Shown: one piece after another, positions 7,418 to 17,493 of the stretch
Position numbering within the stretch: position 1 is the stretch's first letter
How the letters are laid out: the number at the start of each line of letters is the position of its first letter
Assembly: GCF_000244875.1 (NCBI RefSeq)
Contig: NC_016791.1
Span: 1,671,501 to 1,735,500 of the forward strand
Reading direction: 5' to 3'
Source: Clostridium sp. BNL1100
Lineage (GTDB): Bacteria > Bacillota > Clostridia > Acetivibrionales > DSM-1351
DNA length: 64,000 bases
Translations under genes and position numbers: made by a program
The notes under the pieces: model-generated
Told to the model about the DNA's origin: nothing
The model's database searches: none
What the model saw: the letters and a program-made list of their open reading frames with translations, nothing else

Positions 7418-8800
7418 ATGTCGAAAATTGATTATATTACAAAAGGCCGTGATAATACTTTGTATACCAAAAAGGATTTATTACGCCTCTTTTTTCCTGC
7501 TCTTACCGAACAGTTTCTTTCTACGGCAATAGGTGTAGTAAACACTATGATGGTAAGCGGATTAGGGGCATTTGCAGTATCAGCAGTGGGAATAGTCGAT
7601 TCTATCAACTTTGTAGTTATGAATCTGTTTGTGGCTGTGTCCACAGGTGCCACAGTTACTATAGCACAGCATTTGGGAGCATCAAAGAGGGAAGACGCTT
7701 CAAAGACTGCGGCTCAGGCAATTACGGCTGTCCTTTTAATGTCTACAATAGCAGGACTTGGTCTATACATATTCGGAAACCAGGTAATAAATTTCCTTTT
7801 TGGAGATGCCGAAAATACTGTTAAATTGGCTGCCAGAACATACATGATTTGTTCAGCTATATCGTATCCCATACTGGGACTCTTTGACGTATGTACAGGT
7901 ATATCAAGGGCAAGTAATAATTTCAGGGCATCAATGTTTGCGGTTGTTGCATCAAATTTGGTTAATTTTATGGTTGGAGCCCTGTTGATTTTTGTATTTG
8001 ATTTGGGGGTACTGGGAGCTGGAATTGGCCTAATTTGTGCCCGACTAACGGGAGCAATCATTGTGGGATATTCGTTATTCAAGTCACATCATTTGGATAT
8101 TTTTCACAGTTCATTCAGAATAACTTCAAAAATATTAAAGCCTGTTTTATATATAGGGCTTCCGGCAGGGATAGACAGTCTTGTCTTTAACGGAGGAAAA
8201 CTTCTGGTGCAAACAATAGTGGCATCCCTTGGAACCGCCGCACTTGCTGCAAACAGTATTGCAAGCTCTACAAACTCGCTACTTAACATACCCGGGAATG
8301 CAATAACAATAGTAGCGGTGACAGTTGTAGGCCACTATGCCGGAGCAGGATTAAAAGAGGATTTAAACAAGATTATAAAAAAACTCATGGTTTATACAAT
8401 GGTGCTGCTGGGCGCTGTTTCCCTGGCATTTTTCCCGTTTGTACACCATTTTCTGAAACTTTATTCACCTGCACCGGATGTGGCAAGCCTTGCATTGCAT
8501 ATAACATATCTTACACTTATATGTATACCGATTTTCTGGCCAGCTGCCTTTCTCCTGCCGGCATGTCTGAGAAGTACAAGGGATGTGGTATTTGTAACGG
8601 TTATTTCTATAATGAGCATGTGGGTTATAAGGGTTTTCGGGGGATATATGTTAGTAAGGTTTACAGGCCTTGGACTTATGGGAATATGGGTAGCATGGTG
8701 CTTTGACTGGGTAACAAGGGGAATTCCGTTTCTGGGAAGAGTAGCTGCAAGGCGATATGAGAAATATTTACCAAAAACAGATAATGAGGTATCTTCTTAA
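7418..8800 (+). CDS. MATE-family efflux transporter (NorM/DinF-like)
   Basis: The product has 460 residues with about twelve membrane helices in two MatE repeats. It opens with a short cytoplasmic lead (TKKDLLRLFFPALTEQFLST) and shows the typical MVSGLGAFAVSAVG segment in the first repeat. Family members export cationic drugs or metabolites in exchange for Na+ or H+, and the substrate cannot be read from sequence. The ATG at 7418 has only a weak ribosome site, so the start is provisional. It stands alone between the sigK terminator and the rpsB promoter. Confidence 0.88.
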   Translation: MSKIDYITKGRDNTLYTKKDLLRLFFPALTEQFLSTAIGVVNTMMVSGLGAFAVSAVGIVDSINFVVMNLFVAVSTGATVTIAQHLGASKREDASKTAAQAITAVLLMSTIAGLGLYIFGNQVINFLFGDAENTVKLAARTYMICSAISYPILGLFDVCTGISRASNNFRASMFAVVASNLVNFMVGALLIFVFDLGVLGAGIGLICARLTGAIIVGYSLFKSHHLDIFHSSFRITSKILKPVLYIGLPAGIDSLVFNGGKLLVQTIVASLGTAALAANSIASSTNSLLNIPGNAITIVAVTVVGHYAGAGLKEDLNKIIKKLMVYTMVLLGAVSLAFFPFVHHFLKLYSPAPDVASLALHITYLTLICIPIFWPAAFLLPACLRSTRDVVFVTVISIMSMWVIRVFGGYMLVRFTGLGLMGIWVAWCFDWVTRGIPFLGRVAARRYEKYLPKTDNEVSS

Positions 8801-8817
8801 AAAAATCATTAAAAAGA

Positions 8818-8846
8818 TTGATAAATATTTTTCAATGTGTTATACT
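8818..8846 (+). promoter_or_regulatory. sigma-A promoter of rpsB-tsf
   Basis: TTGATA, a 17-bp spacer and TATACT, about 100 bp before the rpsB start. Confidence 0.8.
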
Positions 8847-8875
8847 ATCAAACGGCAAAATACACACGCATTTTT

Positions 8876-8929
8876 AAGTTAAGGTGTCGGACAGGTTCCG
8901 ATGAGACATGAATGCGGAGGTATTAACTT
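8876..8929 (+). promoter_or_regulatory. structured rpsB leader
   Basis: AAGTTAA (8876-8882) can pair with TTAACTT (8923-8929), enclosing an inner hairpin TCGGA/TCCGA (8887-8901). Many rpsB leaders bind S2 for feedback control. That function here is inference. Confidence 0.35.
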
Positions 8930-8948
8930 TAACGGAGGTGTTTATATT

Positions 8949-9707
8949 ATGGCAGTTATTTCAATGAAACAACTTTTGGAGGCAGGTGTTCACTTTGGTC
9001 ACCAGACTAGAAGATGGAACCCTAAGATGGCAGAATATATCTTTACAGAGCGTAACGGTATATACATCATAGACCTTCAGAAAACAGTAAAAAAGGTTGA
9101 CGATGCATACTTCTTCATCAGAGAAGTAGCTATGAACGGACAGGATGTATTGTTCGTTGGAACTAAGAAACAAGCACAGGATTCAATTAAGGAAGAAGCT
9201 GAAAGAAGCGGACAGTTCTTTGTAAACAACAGATGGTTGGGCGGAATGCTTACAAACTTCAAAACTATTACAAAGAGAATCAACAGACTGAATCAGTTAA
9301 ATGCTATGGAAGCAGACGGAACTTTTGATGTCCTTCCTAAGAAGGAAGTTAGCAAGCTGAAGAAAGAAATGGCTGATCTTGAAAAGAACCTTGGCGGAAT
9401 CAAGAACATGAAGAAGCTTCCTGGTGCAATGTTTGTTGTTGACCCAAGGAAGGAAAGAAATGCTATTCTTGAAGCAAAGAGACTCGGTATCCCGGTTGTA
9501 GCTATTGTTGATACAAACTGTGATCCTGATGAAGTTGATTTCGTAATTCCTGGTAATGACGATGCAATCAGAGCTGTTAAGCTTATTGCTGCTAAAATGG
9601 CTGATGCTGTTATAGAAGGACGTCAGGGAGAACAACTTTCAGAAACTCCTGTTGAAACAGTTGAAGTTGCTGAAGAAGCACAAGAAGCTGTAGAAGCAGC
9701 AGAATAA
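8949..9707 (+). CDS. rpsB: 30S ribosomal protein S2
   Basis: The 252-residue protein shows S2 landmarks: [43 protein letters not shown] and VDTNCDPD. S2 joins the small subunit late and helps S1 bind. ATG 8949 follows GGAGGTG with good spacing. An upstream in-frame ATG at 8901 lies inside the structured leader and would add 16 unrelated residues. The C-terminal tail is acidic and Ala/Glu-rich. Cotranscribed with tsf through a partial terminator. Confidence 0.97.
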   Translation: MAVISMKQLLEAGVHFGHQTRRWNPKMAEYIFTERNGIYIIDLQKTVKKVDDAYFFIREVAMNGQDVLFVGTKKQAQDSIKEEAERSGQFFVNNRWLGGMLTNFKTITKRINRLNQLNAMEADGTFDVLPKKEVSKLKKEMADLEKNLGGIKNMKKLPGAMFVVDPRKERNAILEAKRLGIPVVAIVDTNCDPDEVDFVIPGNDDAIRAVKLIAAKMADAVIEGRQGEQLSETPVETVEVAEEAQEAVEAAE

Positions 9708-9725
9708 TTAGAATAAAAAAAGGGT

Positions 9726-9752
9726 ATATTATCAGGCATAGCCTGATAATAT
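9726..9752 (+). terminator. hairpin between rpsB and tsf
   Basis: ATATTATCAGGC and GCCTGATAATAT form a 12-bp stem with a 3-base loop. Only a weak U run follows, so it may attenuate rather than stop. Confidence 0.7.
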
Positions 9753-9830
9753 CCTTATGTTTATAATAAAACGATAATTAAATATTAGTCTTATTTTAAT
9801 ATAGGATAATACGGTTTGGAGGATTCAAAG

Positions 9831-10478
9831 ATGATTACTGCTGAAATGGTAAAGCAGCTCCGCGAAAGAACCGGAGCAGGAATGATGGACTGCAAAAGAG
9901 CACTCAATGATGCAAATGGAGATGCTGAAAAAGCTATCGAATTGTTGAGAGAAAAGGGTCTATCCGCCGCAGCTAAGAAAGCTGGAAGAATTGCTGCTGA
10001 AGGTTTGGTTGAAGCATATATACACGGCGATGGAAGAATTGGTGTTCTTGTTGAAGTTAATATTGAAACAGATTTTGCTGCAAGAGGAGACGAGTTCAAA
10101 CAGTTCGTTAAGGACGTTGCAATGCAGATAGCTGCAAGCAAGCCTGAATATGTTAAGAAAGAAGATGTTCCTGCTTCGGTAATTGAAAGCGAAAAGGAAA
10201 TATTAAGAGCTCAGGCAAGAAACGAAGGAAAACCTGAAAAGATAATAGATAAAATGGTTGAAGGCAGAATTGAAAAATTCTATGCTGAAAACTGTTTGCT
10301 GGAACAATCATTTATAAAAGATCCAGATATGACAGTTGGACAGTTATTGACTGAAAAGATAGCTCATATAGGTGAAAATATTTCAATCAGAAGGTTTGCA
10401 AGATTTGAAAGAGGCGAAGGTATCGAAAAGAAAGATGAAAACTTTGCTGATGAAGTAATGAAACAAATAAATGGTTAA
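9831..10478 (+). CDS. tsf: translation elongation factor Ts
   Basis: This 215-residue protein has an N-terminal UBA-like domain ([20 protein letters not shown]) and the EF-Tu contact motif [10 protein letters not shown]. It then has a shortened dimerisation region, the usual compact form in clostridia. It exchanges GDP for GTP on EF-Tu. ATG 9831 is preceded by GGAGG at eight bases. A start at 9816 would place the ribosome site inside the gene. Confidence 0.97.
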   Translation: MITAEMVKQLRERTGAGMMDCKRALNDANGDAEKAIELLREKGLSAAAKKAGRIAAEGLVEAYIHGDGRIGVLVEVNIETDFAARGDEFKQFVKDVAMQIAASKPEYVKKEDVPASVIESEKEILRAQARNEGKPEKIIDKMVEGRIEKFYAENCLLEQSFIKDPDMTVGQLLTEKIAHIGENISIRRFARFERGEGIEKKDENFADEVMKQING

Positions 10479-10482
10479 TATA

Positions 10483-10513
10483 AAAGGGAACATATTTATT
10501 GTATGTTCCCTTT
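10483..10513 (+). terminator. terminator after tsf
   Basis: AAAGGGAACATA and TATGTTCCCTTT form a 12-bp stem with a 7-base loop. The T run directly after it is weak, and a longer run of T follows further downstream. Confidence 0.75.
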
Positions 10514-10621
10514 ATTCGGGCCTTTTTTGAAAAATAAACTCAAAATATGTAAAAAAAATTACTACAGATATGTACTCACCCAATGATTACATATATTACG
10601 AATTGAACGGGGGAAATATCC

Positions 10622-11329
10622 ATGAGTGAACTAAAATATAAGAGAATAATGTTAAAAATCAGTGGAGAAGCACTTGCCGGTGATAAGGGACACGGTATTG
10701 ATACCGATACAGTAAACGAAATATGTGACAGAATATCAGTAGTGCATAAAATGGGTGCTGAAATAGCTATAGTAGTAGGTGGAGGTAATTTCTGGAGAGG
10801 CAGAAGCGGAAAAGGTATGGACAGAACAACCGCCGACCATATGGGAATGCTTGCAACGGTAATTAATTCTCTTGGATTGCAGGACGCACTTGAATCTAGA
10901 GATATTCCCGTGAGGGTTCAGACTGCTATTGAAATGAGGCAGATTGCTGAACCTTATGTAAGAAGAAAAGCTGTAAGGCATCTTGAAAAGAAAAGAATAG
11001 TTATATTTGCGTGCGGAATGGGGAATCCTTATTTCTCAACCGACACAGCAGCAGCATTAAGAGCAGCCGAGATAGATGCTGAAGTAATATTAATGGCAAA
11101 GAATGTAGATGGAATATATGATTCTGATCCGTCAAAGAATGCCAATGCAGTAAAATACAATAAGATTAGCTATCAGGAGTACCTTAACAAAGGACTTTGT
11201 GCAATTGATCTGACAGCCGCTTCATTTTGTAAAGATAATGCAATACCTACACTGGTTTTCGGTCTTAATGATCCGGATAACATAATCAGAGCTGTAAAAG
11301 GTGAAGAGATTGGTACTACAATATATTGA
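10622..11329 (+). CDS. pyrH: UMP kinase
   Basis: The 235-residue protein belongs to the amino-acid-kinase fold. It starts [15 protein letters not shown] and has [26 protein letters not shown] and [12 protein letters not shown]. It phosphorylates UMP to UDP for RNA and for UDP-sugar supply to the wall enzymes in this region. The ATG follows GGGGG at seven bases. It is followed by frr 52 bases later, the usual pairing. Confidence 0.97.
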   Translation: MSELKYKRIMLKISGEALAGDKGHGIDTDTVNEICDRISVVHKMGAEIAIVVGGGNFWRGRSGKGMDRTTADHMGMLATVINSLGLQDALESRDIPVRVQTAIEMRQIAEPYVRRKAVRHLEKKRIVIFACGMGNPYFSTDTAAALRAAEIDAEVILMAKNVDGIYDSDPSKNANAVKYNKISYQEYLNKGLCAIDLTAASFCKDNAIPTLVFGLNDPDNIIRAVKGEEIGTTIY

Positions 11330-11381
11330 AATCCTTCATAAATAAATGTATTATATAAGTATTAATTTAAGGAGGAGATTT

Positions 11382-11939
11382 ATGGATAAGGAACTTTACA
11401 AGCCAATCGAAGAAAAAATGAAAAAAACCATAAATGTATTAAAGGACAATCTTGCTGGAATCAGAGCAGGAAGAGCGAATCCTGCAATATTGGATAAACT
11501 CACAATTGATTATTATGGTGCACCGACTCCTATTCAGCAGATTGCAACAGTGTCTGTACCTGAAGCCAGGGTTATTTTAATTCAGCCATGGGAAGCAAAA
11601 CTGCTAAAAGACATTGAAAAGGAAATTCAAAAGTCTGATATAGGAATCAATCCTAACAATGATGGTAAGGTTATAAGGCTTGTTTTTCCTGCATTAACAG
11701 AAGAAAGACGTAAAGAACTTACAAAGCAGGCAAAAAAAGAAGGCGAAGAATCAAAAGTTGCCATAAGATCAATTAGAAGAGATTCTATTGAAAGCATGAA
11801 GGCAAAGAAAAAGAGCGGCGAAATTACAGAAGACGATTTAAAGGATGCAGAAAAGGATATACAGAACCTTACTGACAGATATATTGCCGACATTGACAAG
11901 ATTATTGAAGCCAAAGATAAGGAAATAATGGAGGTATAA
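11382..11939 (+). CDS. frr: ribosome recycling factor
   Basis: This 185-residue protein has the RRF pattern: LAGIRAGRANPAILDKL, the IQQIATVSVPEARVI stretch and EERRKELTKQAKKEGE. With EF-G it splits post-termination ribosomes. ATG 11382 follows AAGGAGGAGAT. The longer frame back to 11346 would place that site inside the gene. Confidence 0.97.
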   Translation: MDKELYKPIEEKMKKTINVLKDNLAGIRAGRANPAILDKLTIDYYGAPTPIQQIATVSVPEARVILIQPWEAKLLKDIEKEIQKSDIGINPNNDGKVIRLVFPALTEERRKELTKQAKKEGEESKVAIRSIRRDSIESMKAKKKSGEITEDDLKDAEKDIQNLTDRYIADIDKIIEAKDKEIMEV

Positions 11940-11944
11940 CTTCG

Positions 11945-12208
11945 TTGGGTTATACGGAAATAAATGAAAGCATTGGTTGTACAGGGGATGAAGAGGTTCA
12001 TTTGACCTCTTTCTGTAACAGCCTTATCGGATATACAGTGGGAGATGCGATGAAAGCAGCCGATGACAGGGGATATTCCATAGACGGTATTTTCATTTCA
12101 TCACCGCCTAAGATGAGTATTACTGAATATGATGATTCATTCAGAGTAATAAGAGTTAAGACTCTTAACAATAAAAGTTTAAATATACTTGTTTGCAAAC
12201 CCCTCTAA
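11945..12208 (+). CDS. 87-residue conserved-context hypothetical protein
   Basis: The start is TTG at 11945, with GGAGG ten bases upstream inside the end of frr, so the two are coupled. The product has no signal peptide or membrane segment. The stretch GYTVGDAMKAADDRGYSIDG looks loosely like a PASTA unit, but the rest does not, so I leave the function open. It sits between frr and uppS, and its stop codon is in the loop of a terminator. Confidence 0.7.
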   Translation: MGYTEINESIGCTGDEEVHLTSFCNSLIGYTVGDAMKAADDRGYSIDGIFISSPPKMSITEYDDSFRVIRVKTLNNKSLNILVCKPL

Positions 12209-12224
12209 TTTGAGGGGTTATTTT
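12198..12224 (+). terminator. terminator at end of the frr-linked ORF
   Basis: AACCCCTC and GAGGGGTT stem with a 6-base loop, followed by ATTTT. The TAA of the preceding gene is in the loop. Confidence 0.75.
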
Positions 12225-12280
12225 CAATAATCATTACGTTTTTTATGCAAATACATATAAAAATAGGAGTTGGAAAATAT

Positions 12281-13036
12281 ATGGGGTTTTTTAAAAAGAT
12301 ATTCCCCCAAAAGAAATTAGACAATGATTTTCAATGTATTCCGAAGCATATAGCTATAATTCCTGACGGAAACGGAAGATGGGCAAAGAAGAGAGGCTTA
12401 CCCAGAAACGTAGGACATAGAGAAGGCTCAATGACTCTTAAAAAGGTTGTCATTTATTGCTCAAAGGTCGGAGTTAAGCATTTAACGGTTTATGCTTTTT
12501 CTACCGAAAATTGGAAAAGGCCCCAAAGTGAAGTTGATGCACTTATGAACCTGCTTTTGGAATTTCTTCGCAATGCAGAAAGAGAACTGGACGGAAGTAA
12601 TGTAAGAATAAAGGTTATCGGCGATATTAACGGACTTCCAGAAGAACTGCAAAATGAAATTGCAAGAGTTGAAAAGATGACCAGTGTAAATAATGGATTG
12701 AATTTAAATATTGCCCTTAACTATGGATCAAGGTTTGAAATATTATATGCAGTTAAAAATATAGCTAGGAAAATTAAAGACGGAAAACTAACAATAAATG
12801 ATATAGATGAAAATCAAATGGAGCAACATTTGTATACAAAAGGTATACCTGAGCCGGATTTACTCATTAGAACCAGCGGGGAGCAGAGAATCAGTAATTA
12901 TCTGCTTTGGCAATGTGCTTATACAGAGTTCTGGTTTACCGATACACTATGGCCTGATGTTAACGAGAGTCATATTGCCGAGGCAATAAAAGCTTTTGAG
13001 AAAAGAAATCGTCGGTATGGCGGAATAGAAAATTAA
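12281..13036 (+). CDS. uppS: undecaprenyl diphosphate synthase (isoprenyl transferase)
   Basis: The 251-residue cis-prenyltransferase has HIAIIPDGNGRWAKKRG with the catalytic Asp at about residue 29. It also has VKHLTVYAFSTENWKRP, LNIALNYGSR and the C-terminal EPDLLIRTSGEQRISN. It builds the C55 lipid that carries wall precursors for MraY/MurG. ATG 12281 follows GGAGTTGGAAAAT. The frame extends upstream to 12245 without a ribosome site. First gene of the uppS-cdsA-dxr-rseP-ispG run. Confidence 0.96.
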   Translation: MGFFKKIFPQKKLDNDFQCIPKHIAIIPDGNGRWAKKRGLPRNVGHREGSMTLKKVVIYCSKVGVKHLTVYAFSTENWKRPQSEVDALMNLLLEFLRNAERELDGSNVRIKVIGDINGLPEELQNEIARVEKMTSVNNGLNLNIALNYGSRFEILYAVKNIARKIKDGKLTINDIDENQMEQHLYTKGIPEPDLLIRTSGEQRISNYLLWQCAYTEFWFTDTLWPDVNESHIAEAIKAFEKRNRRYGGIEN

Positions 13037-13093
13037 TCACACTGAACATGAATATAATTATTCATGTAGTGTTTTATAACATGGAGGGTTCTT

Positions 13094-13921
13094 ATGGCAA
13101 GAACAAGAATAATAAGCGGACTGGTTGGATTGGTTTTATTAATTGGTGTACTGTATTTGGGGTCTATCGTACTGGGAATCGCAGTAAGTATTATAGCTGC
13201 AATCGGTTTGTATGAATTTTATAATTCCATATCCAAAACAAAAGGAATACATCCTATAAAAATAGTTGGATACCTGTCAATTGTTCCATTATTGATTTTG
13301 GGACTTGAAAAAACAGGCTGGTATAGTTTGGATCTGGGCACAATGACCGGGATATCTGTTTGCCTTATTATTTTTGCTAGTATGGCAGTTATTGTATTTG
13401 GACATAAGAAATACAATATAGTTGATGCCTGTGCAACAGCTTTTGGAGTAGTATATATACCATTTCTCATGAGCTTTTTGATAATGCTCAGAAACATGGA
13501 CCACGGAAATATACTGATATGGCTGATTTTCATTGGTGCGTGGGGTACAGATACACTTGCTTATACCTTCGGAAGATTATTTGGAAAAAGAAAAATCATA
13601 CCTGAAATAAGTCCTAAAAAGACATTAGCGGGTGCGATAGGAGGAATATTAGGATGTATTCTACTCATGGTTATATATGGTACAATTGTAAATAATTATT
13701 TTGATTTAGATATTAGATATATAGCATTGATTTTACTTGGTCTATTCTGTGGAGTTATATCACAGATAGGTGATTGGGCTGCATCGGCTATAAAAAGGTA
13801 TGTAGATGTAAAAGATTTTGGCAATATAATGCCGGGACACGGTGGAGTACTTGACAGGTTTGACAGTATATTATTTGTTGCTCCTGTAATATATTACGTA
13901 TTAGTTCTATTCATAAAATAA
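13094..13921 (+). CDS. cdsA: phosphatidate cytidylyltransferase
   Basis: This 275-residue protein has about seven to eight membrane helices. The CDP-alcohol signature is at the end: ISPKKTLAGAIGG earlier, then KDFGNIMPGHGGVLDRFDS. It makes CDP-diacylglycerol for phospholipids. A clear GGAGGG precedes the ATG. Confidence 0.96.
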   Translation: MARTRIISGLVGLVLLIGVLYLGSIVLGIAVSIIAAIGLYEFYNSISKTKGIHPIKIVGYLSIVPLLILGLEKTGWYSLDLGTMTGISVCLIIFASMAVIVFGHKKYNIVDACATAFGVVYIPFLMSFLIMLRNMDHGNILIWLIFIGAWGTDTLAYTFGRLFGKRKIIPEISPKKTLAGAIGGILGCILLMVIYGTIVNNYFDLDIRYIALILLGLFCGVISQIGDWAASAIKRYVDVKDFGNIMPGHGGVLDRFDSILFVAPVIYYVLVLFIK

Positions 13922-13955
13922 TTAAGAGCTTTTCTTAGGTTACGGTGGTGTGACA

Positions 13956-15101
13956 ATGGCGAAAATTATATCCATAATCGGTTCAACAGGTTCCATAGGC
14001 AGGCAAACCTTAGAGGCGGCAAAAAACCTTGGGGTTAAAGTTGCTGCATTATCAGCCAATTCAAATATAGAGCTTTTGGAAAAGCAGGTACGTGAATTCA
14101 AGCCTGATATTGTTTCGGTAGGAAATAATGAGTTGGCAAAAGAAATGTTATATAGATTGAAGGATACCGGAGTAGAAGTGCTATGGGGGCAGGACGGTAT
14201 GAAAAGAGTTGTGGAGCACTCTGAAACCGATACCGTAGTTACCTCTGTAGTGGGAACAGCCGGTTTGATACCCACAATGCATGCTATCAGGCATAAAAAA
14301 AATATAGCACTTGCAAACAAGGAGACACTTGTAACTGCAGGGCAGCTGGTGATGGAAGAGGCAAAAAGGAATAATGTAAATATATTCCCCGTTGACAGTG
14401 AACACTCGGCTATATACCAATGTCTTTTAGGAAATAAAGACAAGCAGGTAGAAAAAATAATAATAACTGCTTCGGGTGGCCCTTTTAGGGGTAAGAAAAT
14501 AGAAGAGCTTAAAAATATAACACCTGCAAAGGCATTAAAACATCCCAATTGGAGTATGGGAAACAAGATAACAATTGATTCCGCAACTCTTATGAACAAA
14601 GGACTTGAGGTAATCGAGGCAAAGTGGCTTTTTCAGAGGGATTTGGACAGTATTCAGGTTTTGGTGCATCCTCAAAGCATAATACATTCAATGGTACAAT
14701 ATGTGGATGGATCGGTTATGGCGCAACTTGGTTCGCCTGACATGAGGATACCGATACAGTTGGCATTAACCTACCCGGACAGATGCCAAAATGATTTTAA
14801 CAAGCTTGATTTTCTTAAATGTCCTCCTTTGACCTTTGAGGAACCAGACATAGATACTTTTAAATGTCTTCGTCTTGCATATATGTCATTGGAGATAGGT
14901 GGGACAATGCCTGCGACTATGAATGCTGCAAATGAGATTGCAGTTGCAGCATTTCTGGATAATCGTATAGGCTTTACTGAAATTGCGGAAACAATAGAAC
15001 AAGTAATGCAAAGACATAATGTGAATATTTGTCCTTGCATGGATGATATACTAGAAGTAGACTGTTGGGCAAGGGAAACAGCAAAACAACTTATAATTTA
15101 A
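13956..15101 (+). CDS. dxr: 1-deoxy-D-xylulose 5-phosphate reductoisomerase
   Basis: The product has 381 residues. The NADPH-binding start is IISIIGSTGSIGRQTLE. The metal and substrate region holds NKETLVTAG, DSEHSAIYQCL and ASGGPFRG. It is the committed step of the MEP isoprenoid route, and ispG of the same route lies two genes on. ATG 13956 is chosen with GGTGGTG upstream. A GTG two codons earlier overlaps that site. Confidence 0.97.
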   Translation: MAKIISIIGSTGSIGRQTLEAAKNLGVKVAALSANSNIELLEKQVREFKPDIVSVGNNELAKEMLYRLKDTGVEVLWGQDGMKRVVEHSETDTVVTSVVGTAGLIPTMHAIRHKKNIALANKETLVTAGQLVMEEAKRNNVNIFPVDSEHSAIYQCLLGNKDKQVEKIIITASGGPFRGKKIEELKNITPAKALKHPNWSMGNKITIDSATLMNKGLEVIEAKWLFQRDLDSIQVLVHPQSIIHSMVQYVDGSVMAQLGSPDMRIPIQLALTYPDRCQNDFNKLDFLKCPPLTFEEPDIDTFKCLRLAYMSLEIGGTMPATMNAANEIAVAAFLDNRIGFTEIAETIEQVMQRHNVNICPCMDDILEVDCWARETAKQLII

Positions 15102-15135
15102 ATTAATCTGCCGATTCCGGCTTATGGAGGATTGT

Positions 15136-16422
15136 ATGGGAATTTTACTGGCTATATTGGCCTTGAGCTTTTTAATAATAATTCACGAATTGGGTCACTT
15201 TTTAGTTGCAAAGGCATTTAATGTAAAAGTTAATGAATTTTCACTCTTTATGGGGCCTAAAATCTTCAGCTTTGTCAGAGGTGAAACAACTTACTCTTTA
15301 AGGCTAATTCCATTAGGCGGCTACGTAAAAATGGAAGGAGAAGAAGAAGCTTCTGATGACGATAGGGCGTTTAACAAAAAACCGATTGGAGTAAGGGCAG
15401 CAATAATAGCGGCCGGGCCAATAATGAACATAATTATAGCCGTTGTATTTGCATTTATAATTATGGCTCACTCAGGTTTTTATACAAACCAGGTTAAGAC
15501 CGTATTACCGGGCTCTGCTGGTGAGAAAGCCGGAATTCAGGTTGGTGACGTTCTTGAAAAATATAATGGGAAAAATATATATCAGGTAAATGACCTTGAG
15601 ATATTCGCTTACCCTCTTACCAATGAGAGTATAGACCTTCAGGTAAGTAGAAACGGTGAAAGTAAGACTATTAGTTTTAAACCCGACAGAATGTCCGGGT
15701 ATAAGCTGGGGTTTTCACCTAAGGAAGAAAATGGCAGTGAGTCTAATGTAGTTACAAACGTAAGTAGTAAATCTCCAGCCATGAAGGCCGGAGTTAAAGA
15801 CGGAGACAGAATTGTAAAGCTTAACGGAACACCTGTTAATTCCCGTCAGGATATAGCAAATGCTCTGGACAAGATAAAGTTGAATAATGTTACTATAACA
15901 GTCAACAGAAACGGTAAGGATATTGAATTGACTCCTGTAGTGCCTATGCAGGGAAAAAACCCTGAATACTATGCAATAGGGGTTGACTTTAATCATACAA
16001 AAAGCGGAATATTCGCAACTTTGGGTCAATCAGTGAAATACAATATATCAATTGCAAGATCAATATATTATTCAATCGGATGGTTGTTTACAGGAACAGT
16101 TCCGGCAAGTGACCTTATGGGGCCAGTAGGAATAACTACTACCATAAAAGATGTAGTGCAACAGGGGCCGTCAGTAATGGATAAACTTTTAAATCTCTTA
16201 TCATTTACGGCTATGATCAGTTTGAACCTTGGACTGGTAAACCTTATACCATTCCCGGCACTGGACGGAAGTAAGCTGGTACTTCTCCTTGTAGAGGGTA
16301 TACGTAAGAAACCTCTGAGTCCTGAGAGAGAAGCACTAATATCCATGATAGGCTTTGTATTCCTTATTATGCTAATGATATATGCAACATTTAATGATAT
16401 ATTAAGAATAGGAAGAGGATAG
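15136..16422 (+). CDS. rseP: site-2 intramembrane metalloprotease RseP/RasP
   Basis: This 428-residue membrane protein has HELGH at residues 17-21 in the first helix, two PDZ domains (about 125-185 and 200-275) and the second zinc ligand motif NLIPFPALDGSKL near the end. Members cut anti-sigma factors and leftover signal peptides in the membrane. Two PDZ domains are more like E. coli RseP than the single-PDZ RasP. ATG 15136 follows GGAGG. An in-frame ATG at 15124 is upstream of that site. Confidence 0.94.
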   Translation: MGILLAILALSFLIIIHELGHFLVAKAFNVKVNEFSLFMGPKIFSFVRGETTYSLRLIPLGGYVKMEGEEEASDDDRAFNKKPIGVRAAIIAAGPIMNIIIAVVFAFIIMAHSGFYTNQVKTVLPGSAGEKAGIQVGDVLEKYNGKNIYQVNDLEIFAYPLTNESIDLQVSRNGESKTISFKPDRMSGYKLGFSPKEENGSESNVVTNVSSKSPAMKAGVKDGDRIVKLNGTPVNSRQDIANALDKIKLNNVTITVNRNGKDIELTPVVPMQGKNPEYYAIGVDFNHTKSGIFATLGQSVKYNISIARSIYYSIGWLFTGTVPASDLMGPVGITTTIKDVVQQGPSVMDKLLNLLSFTAMISLNLGLVNLIPFPALDGSKLVLLLVEGIRKKPLSPEREALISMIGFVFLIMLMIYATFNDILRIGRG

Positions 16423-16431
16423 GGTTTTAAA

Positions 16432-17493
16432 TTGGAAGATTATATACAAAGAAAACAAACTAAAAAAGTTAGGGTTGGAGATATCTTCATTGGAGGAGAT
16501 TCTCCAATCTCTGTTCAATCCATGACCAATACGGATACAAGGGATGTTAAGGCTACTATCCATCAGATTAAAAGGCTTGAAGAGGCCGGGTGTGATATAG
16601 TCAGATTGGCAATCCTGGACAATGAAGCTGCAACTGCCATAGGCGAGATAAAAAAGCATATAAGAATACCTATTGTTGCAGATATTCATTATGATTACAG
16701 ACTTGCAGTAGAATGTATGAAAAACGGAGTTGACAAAATACGTCTAAATCCCGGTAATATCGGCGGTAATGACAGGGTCAAAATAGTGGCGGGAATGGCA
16801 AAGGAGAGGGGAATACCTATCAGAATCGGTGTTAATTCCGGTTCAGTTGAGAAAGGGATTTTGGAAAAATTCGGCGGTGTAACGGCTGAAGGTATGGTGG
16901 AAAGTGCTTTGGCACACGTAGCTATGCTGGAAAATGTTGATTTTAATGACATAGCGATTTCCATTAAGGCCTCTAGCGTACCAATGACAATAGCTGCTTA
17001 CAGGTTACTCTCTGAAAAATGTTCATATCCCTTACATGTTGGAGTTACGGAAGCAGGTACAGTTTATAAAGGAACTATAAAATCCTCAGTTGGGATAGGC
17101 TGCCTTCTTGCGGAAGGTATCGGGGATACCACCAGAGTTTCATTGACGGGAGACCCGGTTGAAGAGATAAAAGCAGGAAAACAGATACTGAAGTCTCTGG
17201 GATTATTAAAAGAAGGAATAGAGATTGTTTCATGTCCGACCTGCGGGAGGACTCAGGTTAATCTTATAGAAATAGCAAACAGAATTGAGCCTTTGCTGGA
17301 AAAATTGGATAAAAATATTAAGGTGGCAATTATGGGATGTGCCGTAAACGGACCCGGAGAAGCTAAAGATGCCGATATTGGTATTGCAGGCGGTGTAAAT
17401 GAGGTTTTGCTATTTAAAAAGGGTTGTATAATCAGAAAAATTCCTCAGGAAAACGTTGTTGAGGAATTAATAAAAGAGATAACTCAAATGTAG
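16432..17493 (+). CDS. ispG: 4-hydroxy-3-methylbut-2-enyl diphosphate synthase (flavodoxin type)
   Basis: The 353-residue protein starts at TTG. It has an N-terminal TIM barrel (SVQSMTNTDTRDV, ADIHYDYRLA, IRLNPGNIG) and a C-terminal 4Fe-4S domain with SCPTCGRTQVN and IMGCAVNGPGEA. It performs the penultimate MEP pathway step. It begins nine bases after rseP, so it is cotranscribed. Confidence 0.96.
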   Translation: MEDYIQRKQTKKVRVGDIFIGGDSPISVQSMTNTDTRDVKATIHQIKRLEEAGCDIVRLAILDNEAATAIGEIKKHIRIPIVADIHYDYRLAVECMKNGVDKIRLNPGNIGGNDRVKIVAGMAKERGIPIRIGVNSGSVEKGILEKFGGVTAEGMVESALAHVAMLENVDFNDIAISIKASSVPMTIAAYRLLSEKCSYPLHVGVTEAGTVYKGTIKSSVGIGCLLAEGIGDTTRVSLTGDPVEEIKAGKQILKSLGLLKEGIEIVSCPTCGRTQVNLIEIANRIEPLLEKLDKNIKVAIMGCAVNGPGEAKDADIGIAGGVNEVLLFKKGCIIRKIPQENVVEELIKEITQM

